This document shows positions 26,883 to 34,678 of a DNA stretch of 64,000 nt, piece after piece; the stretch's first letter is position 1; the number at the start of each line of letters is the position of its first letter. Location: NCBI RefSeq assembly GCF_014646515.1, contig NZ_BMNK01000021.1, positions 62,001-126,000 on the forward strand, in the 5' to 3' direction. A program made the translations under genes and the position numbers. The DNA is from Nonomuraea glycinis (lineage in GTDB: Bacteria; Actinomycetota; Actinomycetes; Streptosporangiales; Streptosporangiaceae). Below the pieces are notes generated by a model that worked only from the letters and a program-made list of their open reading frames with translations, ran no database searches and had not been told where the DNA came from.

Positions 26883-27794
26883 TCAGCCTTTCGAGAGGGC
26901 CTGGACGACGCGGGAGGGGCTGGGCCGGCCCAGCCGTTCGGCCAGCCAGGTGCTGGTGGTGACGAGCTTGTCCAGGTCGAGCCCGGTGTCGATGCCGAGC
27001 CCGCGCAGCATCCAGACGAGGTCCTCGGTGGCGAGGTTGCCGGTGGCCGACTCGGCGTACGGGCAGCCGCCGATGCCGCCCGTGGAGGCGTCCACCGTGG
27101 TCACCCCCGCCCACAGCGCGGCCAGCGTGTTGCCGAGCGCCTGGCCGTAGGTGTCGTGGAAGTGCACCGCCAGCCGGTCCGGGGAGCCGAACGCGTCGAT
27201 CAGGGCGGTCACGTGGCCGGGGGTGCCGACGCCGATGGTGTCGCCGAGCGAGAGCTGGTAGCAGCCGAGGCCGAGCAGCCGCTCGCCGACCGCCACCACC
27301 TGCGGGATCGGCGTGTCGCCCTCCCACGGGTCGCCGAAGCACATCGACACGTACGCCCGCACCCGCACCCCGGCCTCCAGCGCCCCGGCGACGACCGGCT
27401 CGAACATGTCGAACTGGGTCTCCAGGCTCCGGTTCAGGTTCTTGGCGGCGAACGTCTCGGTGGCGCTGGCGAAGACGGCGATCTCGTCGACGCCGTGCGC
27501 CAGGGCCCGTTCCAGGCCGCGCAGGTTCGGCACCAGCACCGGGTAGCGGACGCCCGGCCGGCGGTGCAGCCTGGACAGCAGCTCCTCGGCGTCGGCGAGC
27601 TGCGGCACCCAGCGGGGGTGCACGAAACTGGTCGTCTCGATCACCTTGTGCCCCGCGTCGGCGAGCCGGTCGACGAACTCCGCCTTCACCTCCACGGGTA
27701 CGATCGCCGCCTCGTTCTGCAGCCCGTCGCGCGGGCCCACCTCGTGCACGGTGACCTGCTGCGGGAGGTCCCGCATCGGATATGACCTGCTCAT
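26883..27794 (-). CDS. hmgL: Hydroxymethylglutaryl-CoA lyase
   Basis: About 303 residues from MSRSYPMRDL. It cleaves HMG-CoA to acetoacetate and acetyl-CoA, the last step of leucine breakdown. HMG-CoA lyase family motifs are clear: EVGPRDGLQNE at the N-terminus, the divalent-metal site VHFHDTYGQAL, and the catalytic cysteine loop GGIGGCPYA. The start codon shares one base with the stop of the upstream carboxylase gene (TGATG at 27792-27796), so translation is probably coupled. The longer open frame to 28106 is shadow inside the carboxylase gene. Confidence 0.95.
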   Translation of the reverse strand: MSRSYPMRDLPQQVTVHEVGPRDGLQNEAAIVPVEVKAEFVDRLADAGHKVIETTSFVHPRWVPQLADAEELLSRLHRRPGVRYPVLVPNLRGLERALAHGVDEIAVFASATETFAAKNLNRSLETQFDMFEPVVAGALEAGVRVRAYVSMCFGDPWEGDTPIPQVVAVGERLLGLGCYQLSLGDTIGVGTPGHVTALIDAFGSPDRLAVHFHDTYGQALGNTLAALWAGVTTVDASTGGIGGCPYAESATGNLATEDLVWMLRGLGIDTGLDLDKLVTTSTWLAERLGRPSPSRVVQALSKG

Positions 27795-29824
27795 CACGCC
27801 TCCTCGCTGGTGACGACGGCCAGTACGGCGTCCATGTCCACCTGCTGGCCTGCCTGCACGGGCAACTCCGTGACGAGGCCGTCGCGGGGGGCGGTGACGG
27901 TGTGCTCCATCTTCATGGCCTCCACGATCAGCAGCGGCTGCCCTTCGCCGACCCGGTCGCCCACCTGGGCCTTGACGACCAGGACGGTGCCCGGCATGGG
28001 GCTTCTGACGACGCCGTCCCCGCCGCCCGCCGCGCCCGGCCGGTCGCCGGGGTCGCCGACGCGGTGCCGCGTCAACGCCCAGGTGCGACCGTCCCTGCCG
28101 AGCCACAACGTCTCGAGGTCGCGCGCCCAGGCGTACCGGTCGGTACGGCCACCCAGGGTGACGGCGAGGCTGTGCCCACTTGCCCGCAGCCTCGCGGGCA
28201 CCCCCTCGGCATCACGAGAGCTGAGGTCCTGCTCGGCTGCTCCGGCGGCGGCTGTCGTACGGACCTCGGCGGCCTCTCGTGGCAGGCCCCGGACCTTGAC
28301 GTCGTGTACGCCGTCCCGCGACTCCAGGCGGTAGGCGGTCCAGGCCGGTGGGCCGACGCGCCAGCCGTCGGCGATGTCCCACGGGTCGCTGCCCTGGGGG
28401 GTGTCGTGGAAGGCGAGCGCGGCGGTGGCCAGGACCTCGTCGGGGACGGCGGTGGTGGGGAGCAGGTCGGGGAGGATGCGTTCCACCAGACCGGTGTCCA
28501 GGTCGCCCGCCTGTACGGCCGGGTGGGTGAGCAGGCTTCGCAGGAACGGGATGTTGGTGGTGACGCCGAGGATGGTGGTGTCGCCCAGGGCCTGGTCCAG
28601 GGTCCTCAGGGCGGTGGCCCGGTCGGGCGCCCAGGCGATGACCTTGGACAGCATGGGGTCGAACTCGCTGCCCACGACCCCGCCTTCCAGGAGACCGGAG
28701 TCCACCCGTACGGACGGCTGCGCGCCGAGCTCCCCCACGGCACGCGGGGGCGACGGTTCGTGGAGGGTGAGGATGCGGCCGCCGGTGGGGAGGAAGCTTC
28801 GGGCGGGGTCTTCGGCGTAGATGCGGGCTTCGACGGCGTGGCCGGTCAGGCGTACCTCGTCCTGGGTGAAAGGGAGAGGGTGGCCGGCGGCGACGTGGAG
28901 CTGGAGGGCCACCAGGTCCAGGCCGGTGACCAGCTCGGTGACCGGGTGCTCCACCTGGAGGCGGGTGTTCATCTCCATGAAGTGGTAGGCGCCCGTGGTG
29001 CCGTCGACGATGAACTCGACCGTGCCCGCGCCGGTGTAGCCGACGGCGCGGGCCGCTTCGACGGCGGCCGAGCCCATGCGCCGGCGCGTCACGGCGTCCA
29101 CGAAGGGGGACGGGGACTCCTCGATGATCTTCTGGTGGCGGCGCTGGAGGCTGCACTCGCGTTCGCCGAGGTGGACGACGCCGCCGTGGCCGTCGGCGAG
29201 GATCTGGATCTCGATGTGGCGCGGGTCGCCGATGTAGCGCTCGATCAGCAGGGTGCCGTCGCCGAAGGCGGCGCTCGCCGTACGGCGAGCGGACGCCAGG
29301 GCGTCGGGCAGGTCGGCCGCGGCGGTGACCAGGACCATGCCCTTGCCGCCGCCACCGGCCGACGGCTTGATCAGCGCGGGGAAGTGCCGCCAGGCGGTGA
29401 GGTCGTCGCCGGGCTCGGCGGCGCCGGGGACGACGGGGACACCGGCGGCCGACACGGTGGCCTTGGCGCGGATCTTGTCACCCATGGCCTCGATGGCCCC
29501 GGCCGGCGGGCCGACGAAGACCAGACCGGCCTCGGCGCACCGGCGGGCGAACAGGGCGTTCTCCGCCAGAAATCCGTACCCCGGATGGACGGCCCGCGCC
29601 CCGGCCGCCCCAGCGACCTCCACAATTGCCGAAATATCCAGATAATTCGGGATCTGGTAGGCCAGGTCAGCCTCCACGACGTGCCGGGCGCCGGCGTCCG
29701 AGGCGGTGTGCACGGCCACCGAGGTGATCCCGAGCGCACGCAGCGTACGGATGATCCGCACGGCGATCTCGCCTCTGTTGGCGACGAGCACGCGCTCGAA
29801 GGGCGTGCTGGGTGGGTGAGCCAT
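27794..29824 (-). CDS. accA1: Biotin-dependent acyl-CoA carboxylase alpha subunit (probable 3-methylcrotonyl-CoA carboxylase)
   Basis: The protein is 676 residues. The N-terminal biotin carboxylase part shows VLVANRGEIAVRIIRTLR, the ATP glycine loop GGGGKGM and FMEMNTRLQVEHPVTE. The C-terminal biotin carrier part carries the biotinyl lysine in VEAMKMEHTV. It carboxylates biotin for transfer by the beta subunit encoded 3 nt upstream. Acetyl-, propionyl- and methylcrotonyl-CoA carboxylases look alike here. The hmgL and acyl-CoA dehydrogenase neighbours point to 3-methylcrotonyl-CoA in leucine catabolism. Confidence 0.93.
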   Translation of the reverse strand: MAHPPSTPFERVLVANRGEIAVRIIRTLRALGITSVAVHTASDAGARHVVEADLAYQIPNYLDISAIVEVAGAAGARAVHPGYGFLAENALFARRCAEAGLVFVGPPAGAIEAMGDKIRAKATVSAAGVPVVPGAAEPGDDLTAWRHFPALIKPSAGGGGKGMVLVTAAADLPDALASARRTASAAFGDGTLLIERYIGDPRHIEIQILADGHGGVVHLGERECSLQRRHQKIIEESPSPFVDAVTRRRMGSAAVEAARAVGYTGAGTVEFIVDGTTGAYHFMEMNTRLQVEHPVTELVTGLDLVALQLHVAAGHPLPFTQDEVRLTGHAVEARIYAEDPARSFLPTGGRILTLHEPSPPRAVGELGAQPSVRVDSGLLEGGVVGSEFDPMLSKVIAWAPDRATALRTLDQALGDTTILGVTTNIPFLRSLLTHPAVQAGDLDTGLVERILPDLLPTTAVPDEVLATAALAFHDTPQGSDPWDIADGWRVGPPAWTAYRLESRDGVHDVKVRGLPREAAEVRTTAAAGAAEQDLSSRDAEGVPARLRASGHSLAVTLGGRTDRYAWARDLETLWLGRDGRTWALTRHRVGDPGDRPGAAGGGDGVVRSPMPGTVLVVKAQVGDRVGEGQPLLIVEAMKMEHTVTAPRDGLVTELPVQAGQQVDMDAVLAVVTSEEA

Positions 29825-29827
29825 GAG

Positions 29828-31396
29828 TCACATCCGGTAGACGCCGTAGCCGATGGGGTCGAGCGGGGCGTTGGCCACCGCGGAGAGAGCCAGCCCGAGG
29901 ACCGTGCGGGTGTCGAGCGGGTCGATCACGCCGTCGTCCCAGATCCTGGCCGTGGAGTAGTAGGGGTTGCCCTGATGCTCGTACTGGGCCCTGATCGCGT
30001 CGGCGTCCGCGTTGCCCACCGTGGTCAGCACGTTCGCCGCCTGCTCGCCGCCCATGACGGAGATGCGCGCGTTCGGCCACATCCACAGGAACCGGGGCGA
30101 GTAGGCGCGACCGGCCATGGCGTAGTTGCCCGCCCCGAACGATCCGCCGATCATCACGGTGAGCTTGGGCACCCGCGCGCACGAGACCGCGGTGACCATC
30201 TTGGCGCCGTGCTTGGCGATGCCGCCCGCCTCGTAGGCCTTGCCGACCATGAATCCGCTGATGTTCTGCAGGAACACCAGCGGGATCCGCCGCTGGTCGC
30301 ACAGCTCGATGAAGTGCGCGCCCTTCATCGCCGACTCGCTGAACAGGATGCCGTTGTTGGCGACGATCCCCACCGGGTGGCCGTGCAACCGGGCGAAGCC
30401 GGTGACGAGCGTGGCGCCGTACTCCGCCTTGAACTCCAGGAACCGCGAGCCGTCGACCAGCCGCGCGATGACCTCGCGCACGTCGTACGGCTGCCGGGTG
30501 TCGGCGGGGACGATCCCGTAGAGGTCGCGCGGGTCGTGGGCGGGCGGCTCCGGCTCGGTCGTGTCCCAGGGGCGCGCGGCGCGCGGGGCCAGGGTGGAGA
30601 CGATGTCGCGGACGATGGCCAGCGCGTGCGGGTCGTCCTCGGCGAGGTGGTCGGTGACGCCGCTGACCCGGGCGTGCAGGTCGCCGCCGCCGAGCTCCTC
30701 CGCCGTGACCTCCTCGCCGGTGGCCGCCTTCACCAGCGGCGGACCGCCCAGGAAGATCGTGCCCTGGTCGCGGACGATGACGGCCTCGTCGCTCATGGCG
30801 GGCACGTACGCGCCGCCCGCGGTGCAGGAGCCGAGCACGGCGGCGATCTGCGGGATGCCGCGCGCCGACATCGTGGCCTGGTTGTAGAAGATGCGGCCGA
30901 AGTGCTCGCGGTCGGGGAAGACCTCGTCCTGCTTGGGGAGGAAGGCCCCGCCGGAGTCGACGAGGTAGACGCACGGCAGGTGGTTGTGCAGCGCCACCTC
31001 CTGGGCGCGCAGGTGCTTCTTGACGGTGATCGGGTAGTAGGTGCCGCCCTTGACGGTGGCGTCGTTGGCGACCACCACGCACTCGCGACCGGAGATCCTG
31101 CCGACGCCGGTGATGATGCCGGCGGCGGGCGCCTGGTCGTCGTAGAGCCCGTTGGCCGCCAGCGGCGACAGCTCCAGGAAGCGCGAGCCGGGGTCCAGCA
31201 GGCCGTCGACGCGGTCGCGCGGCAGCAGCTTGCCGCGCGCGACGTGGCGCAGCCGCGAGCGCTCGGGGCCGCCCAGGGCGGTGGTGGCGAGGCGTTCGAG
31301 GAGGTCGGCGGCGAGCCGCTCGTTGAGCTCGGCGTTGCGCTTGTAAGCCTCGCTCGCACGGTCGGCGGCCGACTTCAGCACCGGCCAGTCGCTCAT
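29828..31396 (-). CDS. accD1: Acyl-CoA carboxylase carboxyltransferase (beta) subunit, probable methylcrotonyl-CoA type
   Basis: The protein is 522 residues, a typical size for MCC beta. It is a crotonase-fold carboxyltransferase with oxyanion glycines in YLVDSGGAFLP, GSCTAGGAYVPAMSDEAV and MIGGSFGAGNYAMAGRAY. It transfers CO2 from biotin on the alpha subunit to the acyl-CoA. It is the first gene of the operon. The ATG at 31396 follows GAGAGGGG, and the promoter region to the divergent TetR gene contains an AccR-type operator. Confidence 0.93.
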   Translation of the reverse strand: MSDWPVLKSAADRASEAYKRNAELNERLAADLLERLATTALGGPERSRLRHVARGKLLPRDRVDGLLDPGSRFLELSPLAANGLYDDQAPAAGIITGVGRISGRECVVVANDATVKGGTYYPITVKKHLRAQEVALHNHLPCVYLVDSGGAFLPKQDEVFPDREHFGRIFYNQATMSARGIPQIAAVLGSCTAGGAYVPAMSDEAVIVRDQGTIFLGGPPLVKAATGEEVTAEELGGGDLHARVSGVTDHLAEDDPHALAIVRDIVSTLAPRAARPWDTTEPEPPAHDPRDLYGIVPADTRQPYDVREVIARLVDGSRFLEFKAEYGATLVTGFARLHGHPVGIVANNGILFSESAMKGAHFIELCDQRRIPLVFLQNISGFMVGKAYEAGGIAKHGAKMVTAVSCARVPKLTVMIGGSFGAGNYAMAGRAYSPRFLWMWPNARISVMGGEQAANVLTTVGNADADAIRAQYEHQGNPYYSTARIWDDGVIDPLDTRTVLGLALSAVANAPLDPIGYGVYRM

Positions 31397-31407
31397 GTGT
31401 CCCCTCT

Positions 31408-31423
31408 CATCATGGCCATGATG
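31408..31423. promoter_or_regulatory. Perfect 16-bp palindrome in the accD1/TetR promoter region
   Basis: CATCATGGCCATGATG is self-complementary over all 16 bases. It directly abuts the AccR-type site at 31423-31438 and lies 12 nt from the accD1 start codon. It may be a second regulator site or a 5' hairpin in the accD1 leader. Confidence 0.4.
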
Positions 31424-31438
31424 TTAGCCATCATTAAC
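31423..31438. promoter_or_regulatory. AccR-type operator, site 1
   Basis: GTTAGCCATCATTAAC fits the 16-nt palindrome GTTAA-N6-TTAAC reported for the TetR repressor AccR of Streptomyces avermitilis (recalled, not checked) at 9 of 10 defined bases. It lies between the acyl-CoA carboxylase operon and the divergent TetR gene, exactly where an autoregulating repressor of the operon should bind. Confidence 0.7.
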
Positions 31439-31460
31439 GTAACCGTCTAGCATGTGAGAC

Positions 31461-32057
31461 GTGACCACCGCTCAGGCACCTACCCGAAATCGCGGCAACA
31501 GGCGTGCGGAGATCCTGGCGGCCGCCGCCAGCCTGTTCGCCGCGCGCGGCTTCCACGGCGTCTCCATCGAGGACATCGGCGGCGCGGTCGGGATCTCGGG
31601 CCCGGCCCTCTACCGGCACTTCAGCGGCAAGGACGCGCTGCTGGCCGAGATGCTCCTGGACATCAGCTCCCGACTGCGCGAGTCGGCGGTCGCGGTCGTC
31701 ACCACGGCGAGCGGGCCGGGCGAGACGCTCGACGCGCTGCTGCACGTGCAGATCACGTTCGCGCTGGAGCAGCCGGCGCTGATCACCGTGCACGACAGGG
31801 AGCTGAGCAACGTCCCCGAGGGCGAGCGGCGGCGGATCAGGCGGCTGCAGCGGCTGTACGTCGAGGAGTGGGTGACCGTCCTGGCGGAGCTGCACCCGTC
31901 GTGCCCGCCCGCGCGCCTGCGCGCCGCCACCCACGCGATCTTCGGCCTGCTCAACTCCACGCCGCACAGCGCCGGCGAGCTGCCGCCGCAGGACATGCGG
32001 CCGCTCCTGCACGCCATGGCGCGCGCCGCGATCGAGGCCTCAGTTAACGCCCGCTAA
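31461..32057 (+). CDS. accR: TetR-family repressor, AccR-like
   Basis: The protein is 198 residues. The N-terminal TetR HTH is EILAAAASLFAARGFHGVSI with ISGPALYRHFSGKDALLAEML. The C-terminal ligand-binding region is helical. The gene is divergent from accD1 and the region between carries the AccR-type palindrome, so it is very probably the repressor of the leucine/acyl-CoA operon responding to short-chain acyl-CoA levels. The gene symbol rests on context and operator, not on alignment. A second copy of the operator spans its stop codon. Confidence 0.85.
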   Translation: MTTAQAPTRNRGNRRAEILAAAASLFAARGFHGVSIEDIGGAVGISGPALYRHFSGKDALLAEMLLDISSRLRESAVAVVTTASGPGETLDALLHVQITFALEQPALITVHDRELSNVPEGERRRIRRLQRLYVEEWVTVLAELHPSCPPARLRAATHAIFGLLNSTPHSAGELPPQDMRPLLHAMARAAIEASVNAR

Positions 32058-32058
32058 C
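32043..32058. promoter_or_regulatory. AccR-type operator, site 2, over the TetR stop codon
   Basis: GTTAACGCCCGCTAAC again fits GTTAA-N6-TTAAC at 9 of 10 defined bases and contains the TAA stop (32055-32057) of the TetR gene. It lies about 160 nt upstream of the drrA-like gene. It could be an auxiliary site, or the repressor could also act on the ABC genes. Confidence 0.5.
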
Positions 32059-32096
32059 ATTCGGTCGATCCACTAAAAACGTCTTGTTGTACCGAC

Positions 32097-32111
32097 TATC
32101 TAGATATATCT
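32097..32111. promoter_or_regulatory. AT-rich overlapping palindromes upstream of the DrrAB-like genes
   Basis: TATCTAGATA (32097-32106) and AGATATATCT (32102-32111) are both perfect 10-bp palindromes that overlap. ATATCT recurs at 32118-32123. Such an AT-rich island in this high-GC DNA is a good operator candidate, of the kind bound by PadR or GntR regulators, but no such gene is adjacent. Confidence 0.45.
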
Positions 32112-32219
32112 TTTACATATCTCGAAGGTAGAGGTTTGTCTGCGACGACGGCAGCCGTGCCTACCGGCTGACCGGGCGGGCCGCCCGCCACCTCAGGCCA
32201 GATACCGGCGGAGGATCGC

Positions 32220-33200
32220 ATGAGCACCGAAACGGCTGTGGCCGTCAACAGGTTACGCAAAACGTATGGTAAAACCGAGGCCGTCAAGGGCGTGGACCTT
32301 GAGGTGGCGTCGGGAGAGGTGTTCGGCTTCCTCGGGCCGAACGGCGCGGGCAAGACCACCACCATCAGCATGCTCTGCACGCTGGTGAACCCGACCGGCG
32401 GCACCGCCACGGTCGCCGGGCACGACGTGGTCAGGGAGCGCGACGAGGTCCGCCGCAACATCGGGCTGGTCTTCCAGGACCCGACCCTCGACGGCTACCT
32501 CAGCGCCGAGCAGAACCTGCGCTTCCACGCCGAGCTGTACGGCGTGCCCAAGGCCATCGTCGGCGACCGGATCAAGCAGGTCATGGAGATGGTCGCGCTC
32601 TGGGACCGCAAGGACGCCAAGGTGATGACGTTCTCCGGCGGCATGAAGCGGCGGCTGGAGATCGCCCGCGGTCTGCTGCACTCGCCCCGGGTGCTGTTCC
32701 TGGACGAGCCGACCGTCGGGCTCGACCCGCAGACCCGCGCGGCCATCTGGGGCTACATCAACCAGCTCCGGATCAGCGAGGACATCACCATCTTCATGAC
32801 CACCCACTACATGGACGAGGCCGAATACTGCGACCGGATCGCGATCATCGACCACGGCGAGGTGGTGGTGATCGACTCCCCGGAGAGGCTCAAGGCCAGC
32901 GTCGGCAAGGACCGGGTGCAGATCCACACCCGCGACGACGAGGCCGCGATCAAGGCGCTGCGTGACCGGTTCGGCCTCGAGGCGGCCGTGCACGAGGGCG
33001 CCGTGACCTTCGCGGTGGCCTCGGGCGAGGAGTTCGTGCCCCGGCTGTTCGCCGAGCTCGGCATGCCCATCACGGCGGTGAGCGTGTCGCGTCCTTCGCT
33101 GGACGACGTGTTCATGTCCTACACCGGTTCCACGATCCGCGACGCCGAGGCCGGCGACGACAACAACATGGCGTGGATGCGCACGATGGCGAGGCGATGA
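32220..33200 (+). CDS. ABC transporter ATP-binding protein, DrrA-like
   Basis: The protein is 326 residues with Walker A GPNGAGKTTT, signature FSGGMKRRLEIARG, Walker B VLFLDEPT and H-loop TTHYMDEAE. A C-terminal extension of about 90 residues is typical of the daunorubicin-resistance (DrrA) group of ABC-2 exporters. The ATG of the permease gene overlaps its stop codon (ATGA 33197-33200). The exported compound is unknown; it may be a drug, lipid or metabolite. The likely control element is the AT-rich palindrome region about 110-120 nt upstream. Confidence 0.92.
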   Translation: MSTETAVAVNRLRKTYGKTEAVKGVDLEVASGEVFGFLGPNGAGKTTTISMLCTLVNPTGGTATVAGHDVVRERDEVRRNIGLVFQDPTLDGYLSAEQNLRFHAELYGVPKAIVGDRIKQVMEMVALWDRKDAKVMTFSGGMKRRLEIARGLLHSPRVLFLDEPTVGLDPQTRAAIWGYINQLRISEDITIFMTTHYMDEAEYCDRIAIIDHGEVVVIDSPERLKASVGKDRVQIHTRDDEAAIKALRDRFGLEAAVHEGAVTFAVASGEEFVPRLFAELGMPITAVSVSRPSLDDVFMSYTGSTIRDAEAGDDNNMAWMRTMARR

Positions 33201-34057
33201 CCATGACCACAGAGGCGATCAGGGTGCGGGTGCCCGCCCGCAGCGCGGGTCACGACCTGCGCGCGGTCAAGGTGGTGCTGCACCGCGAGCTGCTGCGCTT
33301 CCTCAGCGACCGCACCCGCATGCTGTCCATGCTGCTGCAGCCGGTGCTCTGGCTGTTCGTCATGGGCACCGGGCTGGGCTCGCTCGTGCAGGGGTCGATC
33401 CCGGGAGTGGACTTCCGTACGTTCATGTACCCGGGCATGATCTCGATGACGGTGATCATGACGGGGATGTTCTCCGCCGGGTCGATCGTGTGGGACCGCG
33501 AGTTCGGCTTCCTGCGCGAGATGCTCGTGGCGCCGGTCTCGCGCGCCGCGATCGTGGTGGGCAAGTGCCTCGGCGGCGCGATCGTCGCCACCGGGCAGGG
33601 CGTCATCATCCTCGCCATGGCCGGGCTGGTGGGCGTCCCCTACTCGCCCGTCCTGATGCTCACGCTGCTGGGTGAGATGTTCCTGGCGGCGTTCACCATC
33701 ACCGCCTTCGGTGTGATGCTCGCGGCCCGGATGAAGAACATGCAGACGTTCTTCGGGCTGATGCAGATGGCGATCATGCCGATGATGTTCCTGTCGGGCG
33801 CGATGTTCCCGCTGGCCAACCTGCCGTCGTGGCTGCACGTGCTGACGGTCGTCAACCCGATGACGTACGCGGTGGACCCGATGCGGCAGGCCGTCTTCGC
33901 GACCCTGGACGTGCCACCGGCGGTGAACGCGACGCTGAACCCGGGCGTGCAGTGGTTCGGCTGGCAGGTGCCGATCCCGGTGGAGCTCGGCCTGGTCGCG
34001 GCGCTCGGAGCGGTGCTGCTGGGTGTGGGCATCGCCCAGTTCCGACGCGCCGACTAG
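33197..34057 (+). CDS. ABC-2 type transporter permease, DrrB-like
   Basis: About 286 residues with six hydrophobic segments (for example MLLQPVLWLFVMGTGLG and MAIMPMMFLSGAMFPL) and the ABC-2 motif region NPMTYAVDPMRQAVF. The ATG at 33197 overlaps the ATPase stop, so it is preferred over the earlier in-frame start at 33173. It forms the membrane half of the exporter with the upstream ATPase. Confidence 0.9.
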   Translation: MTMTTEAIRVRVPARSAGHDLRAVKVVLHRELLRFLSDRTRMLSMLLQPVLWLFVMGTGLGSLVQGSIPGVDFRTFMYPGMISMTVIMTGMFSAGSIVWDREFGFLREMLVAPVSRAAIVVGKCLGGAIVATGQGVIILAMAGLVGVPYSPVLMLTLLGEMFLAAFTITAFGVMLAARMKNMQTFFGLMQMAIMPMMFLSGAMFPLANLPSWLHVLTVVNPMTYAVDPMRQAVFATLDVPPAVNATLNPGVQWFGWQVPIPVELGLVAALGAVLLGVGIAQFRRAD

Positions 34058-34171
34058 ACCCGGTTGGTTGGAGCGCCAACAAAGGTCTCGTGTTCGAATG
34101 CGACATGGGCTTCACGGAAGGTAACTTTCCCGATGCGTGGCGGCATTACCTCTCCTGGAAAGGAACCCCCC

Positions 34172-34627
34172 GTGTTCGGTCTGCAAGCTCAAGTGAACGA
34201 CCATGAGGTCAGACTCACCGCTCTTGAGTCTCGTACAGTGAGCGGCGTGCCTGATACGACAATCGCAGTACGTTTCACCACTCTTCACGAGCGGGTGGAC
34301 GCGGTCGCAAACAACCTCCTTGACAAAATCGATGCGCGATTCAACCAGCTCAGCGCTCAGACCGATGCACGGTTCGAGCAGGTGGACCAAAGGTTTGAGC
34401 AGATAGACCAGCGGTTCGAGCAAGTGGATCAGCGGTTCACGCAGATAGACCAGCGGTTCGAGCAAGTGGATCAGCGGTTCACGCAGATAGATCAGCGATT
34501 CGAGCAGGTAGATCAGCGGTTCGAGCAAGTGGATCAGCGGTTCACGCAGGTGGATGGCCAGCTCGGCGAGATCAAGAGCATGCTTCTGAGCCTTGGCGCG
34601 ACGGCCCCCGCCGATCGGGTCAACTGA
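34172..34627 (+). CDS. Coiled-coil protein with nine RFEQVDQ heptads
   Basis: About 151 residues from the GTG at 34172, which follows GGAAAGGA at 34157-34164; the frame is open upstream to 34064. Residues 65-127 are nine near-identical seven-residue units of the form D-Q-R-F-E/T-Q-V/I, preceded by a heptad-like helical stretch (LHERVDAVANNLLDKIDARF). The pattern predicts a long, possibly oligomeric coiled coil. There is no signal peptide or membrane helix. Similar heptad proteins occur in phage and bacterial genomes with no assigned function. A strong terminator follows directly. Confidence 0.75.
   Translation: MFGLQAQVNDHEVRLTALESRTVSGVPDTTIAVRFTTLHERVDAVANNLLDKIDARFNQLSAQTDARFEQVDQRFEQIDQRFEQVDQRFTQIDQRFEQVDQRFTQIDQRFEQVDQRFEQVDQRFTQVDGQLGEIKSMLLSLGATAPADRVN
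34364..34552 (+). repeat. Nine tandem 21-bp repeats within the coiled-coil gene
   Basis: Units follow the pattern GAYCAGCGGTTCGAGCARRTG, nearly identical at DNA level including synonymous positions. This points to recent expansion by slippage or unequal recombination. Confidence 0.85.
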
Positions 34628-34634
34628 CGTGACA

Positions 34635-34664
34635 GAGGCCCGGGACAGGTTCGTCCCGGGCCTC
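34635..34664. terminator. Strong bidirectional hairpin terminator
   Basis: GAGGCCCGGGAC (34635-34646) pairs perfectly with GTCCCGGGCCTC (34653-34664) around a 6-nt loop and is followed by TTCGTTTT. It lies between convergent genes ending at 34627 and 34679, so it can serve both. Confidence 0.9.
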
Positions 34665-34678
34665 TTCGTTTTACGGGG

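Noticed and set aside
27782..31450. Plus-strand open frame of over 1,200 codons opposite the acyl-CoA carboxylase operon
   Set aside because: Classic antisense open frame in high-GC DNA; the minus strand encodes well-recognised accA1 and accD1.
34030..34125. tRNA-like sequence (GGTTGGTTGGAGCGCC, GTGTTCGAATGCGA, and GCCCA/TGGGC ends)
   Set aside because: The D-like and T-like pieces are suggestive, but there is no anticodon arm of proper length, the T stem mispairs, and the 5' part lies in the permease coding end. It is more likely chance.
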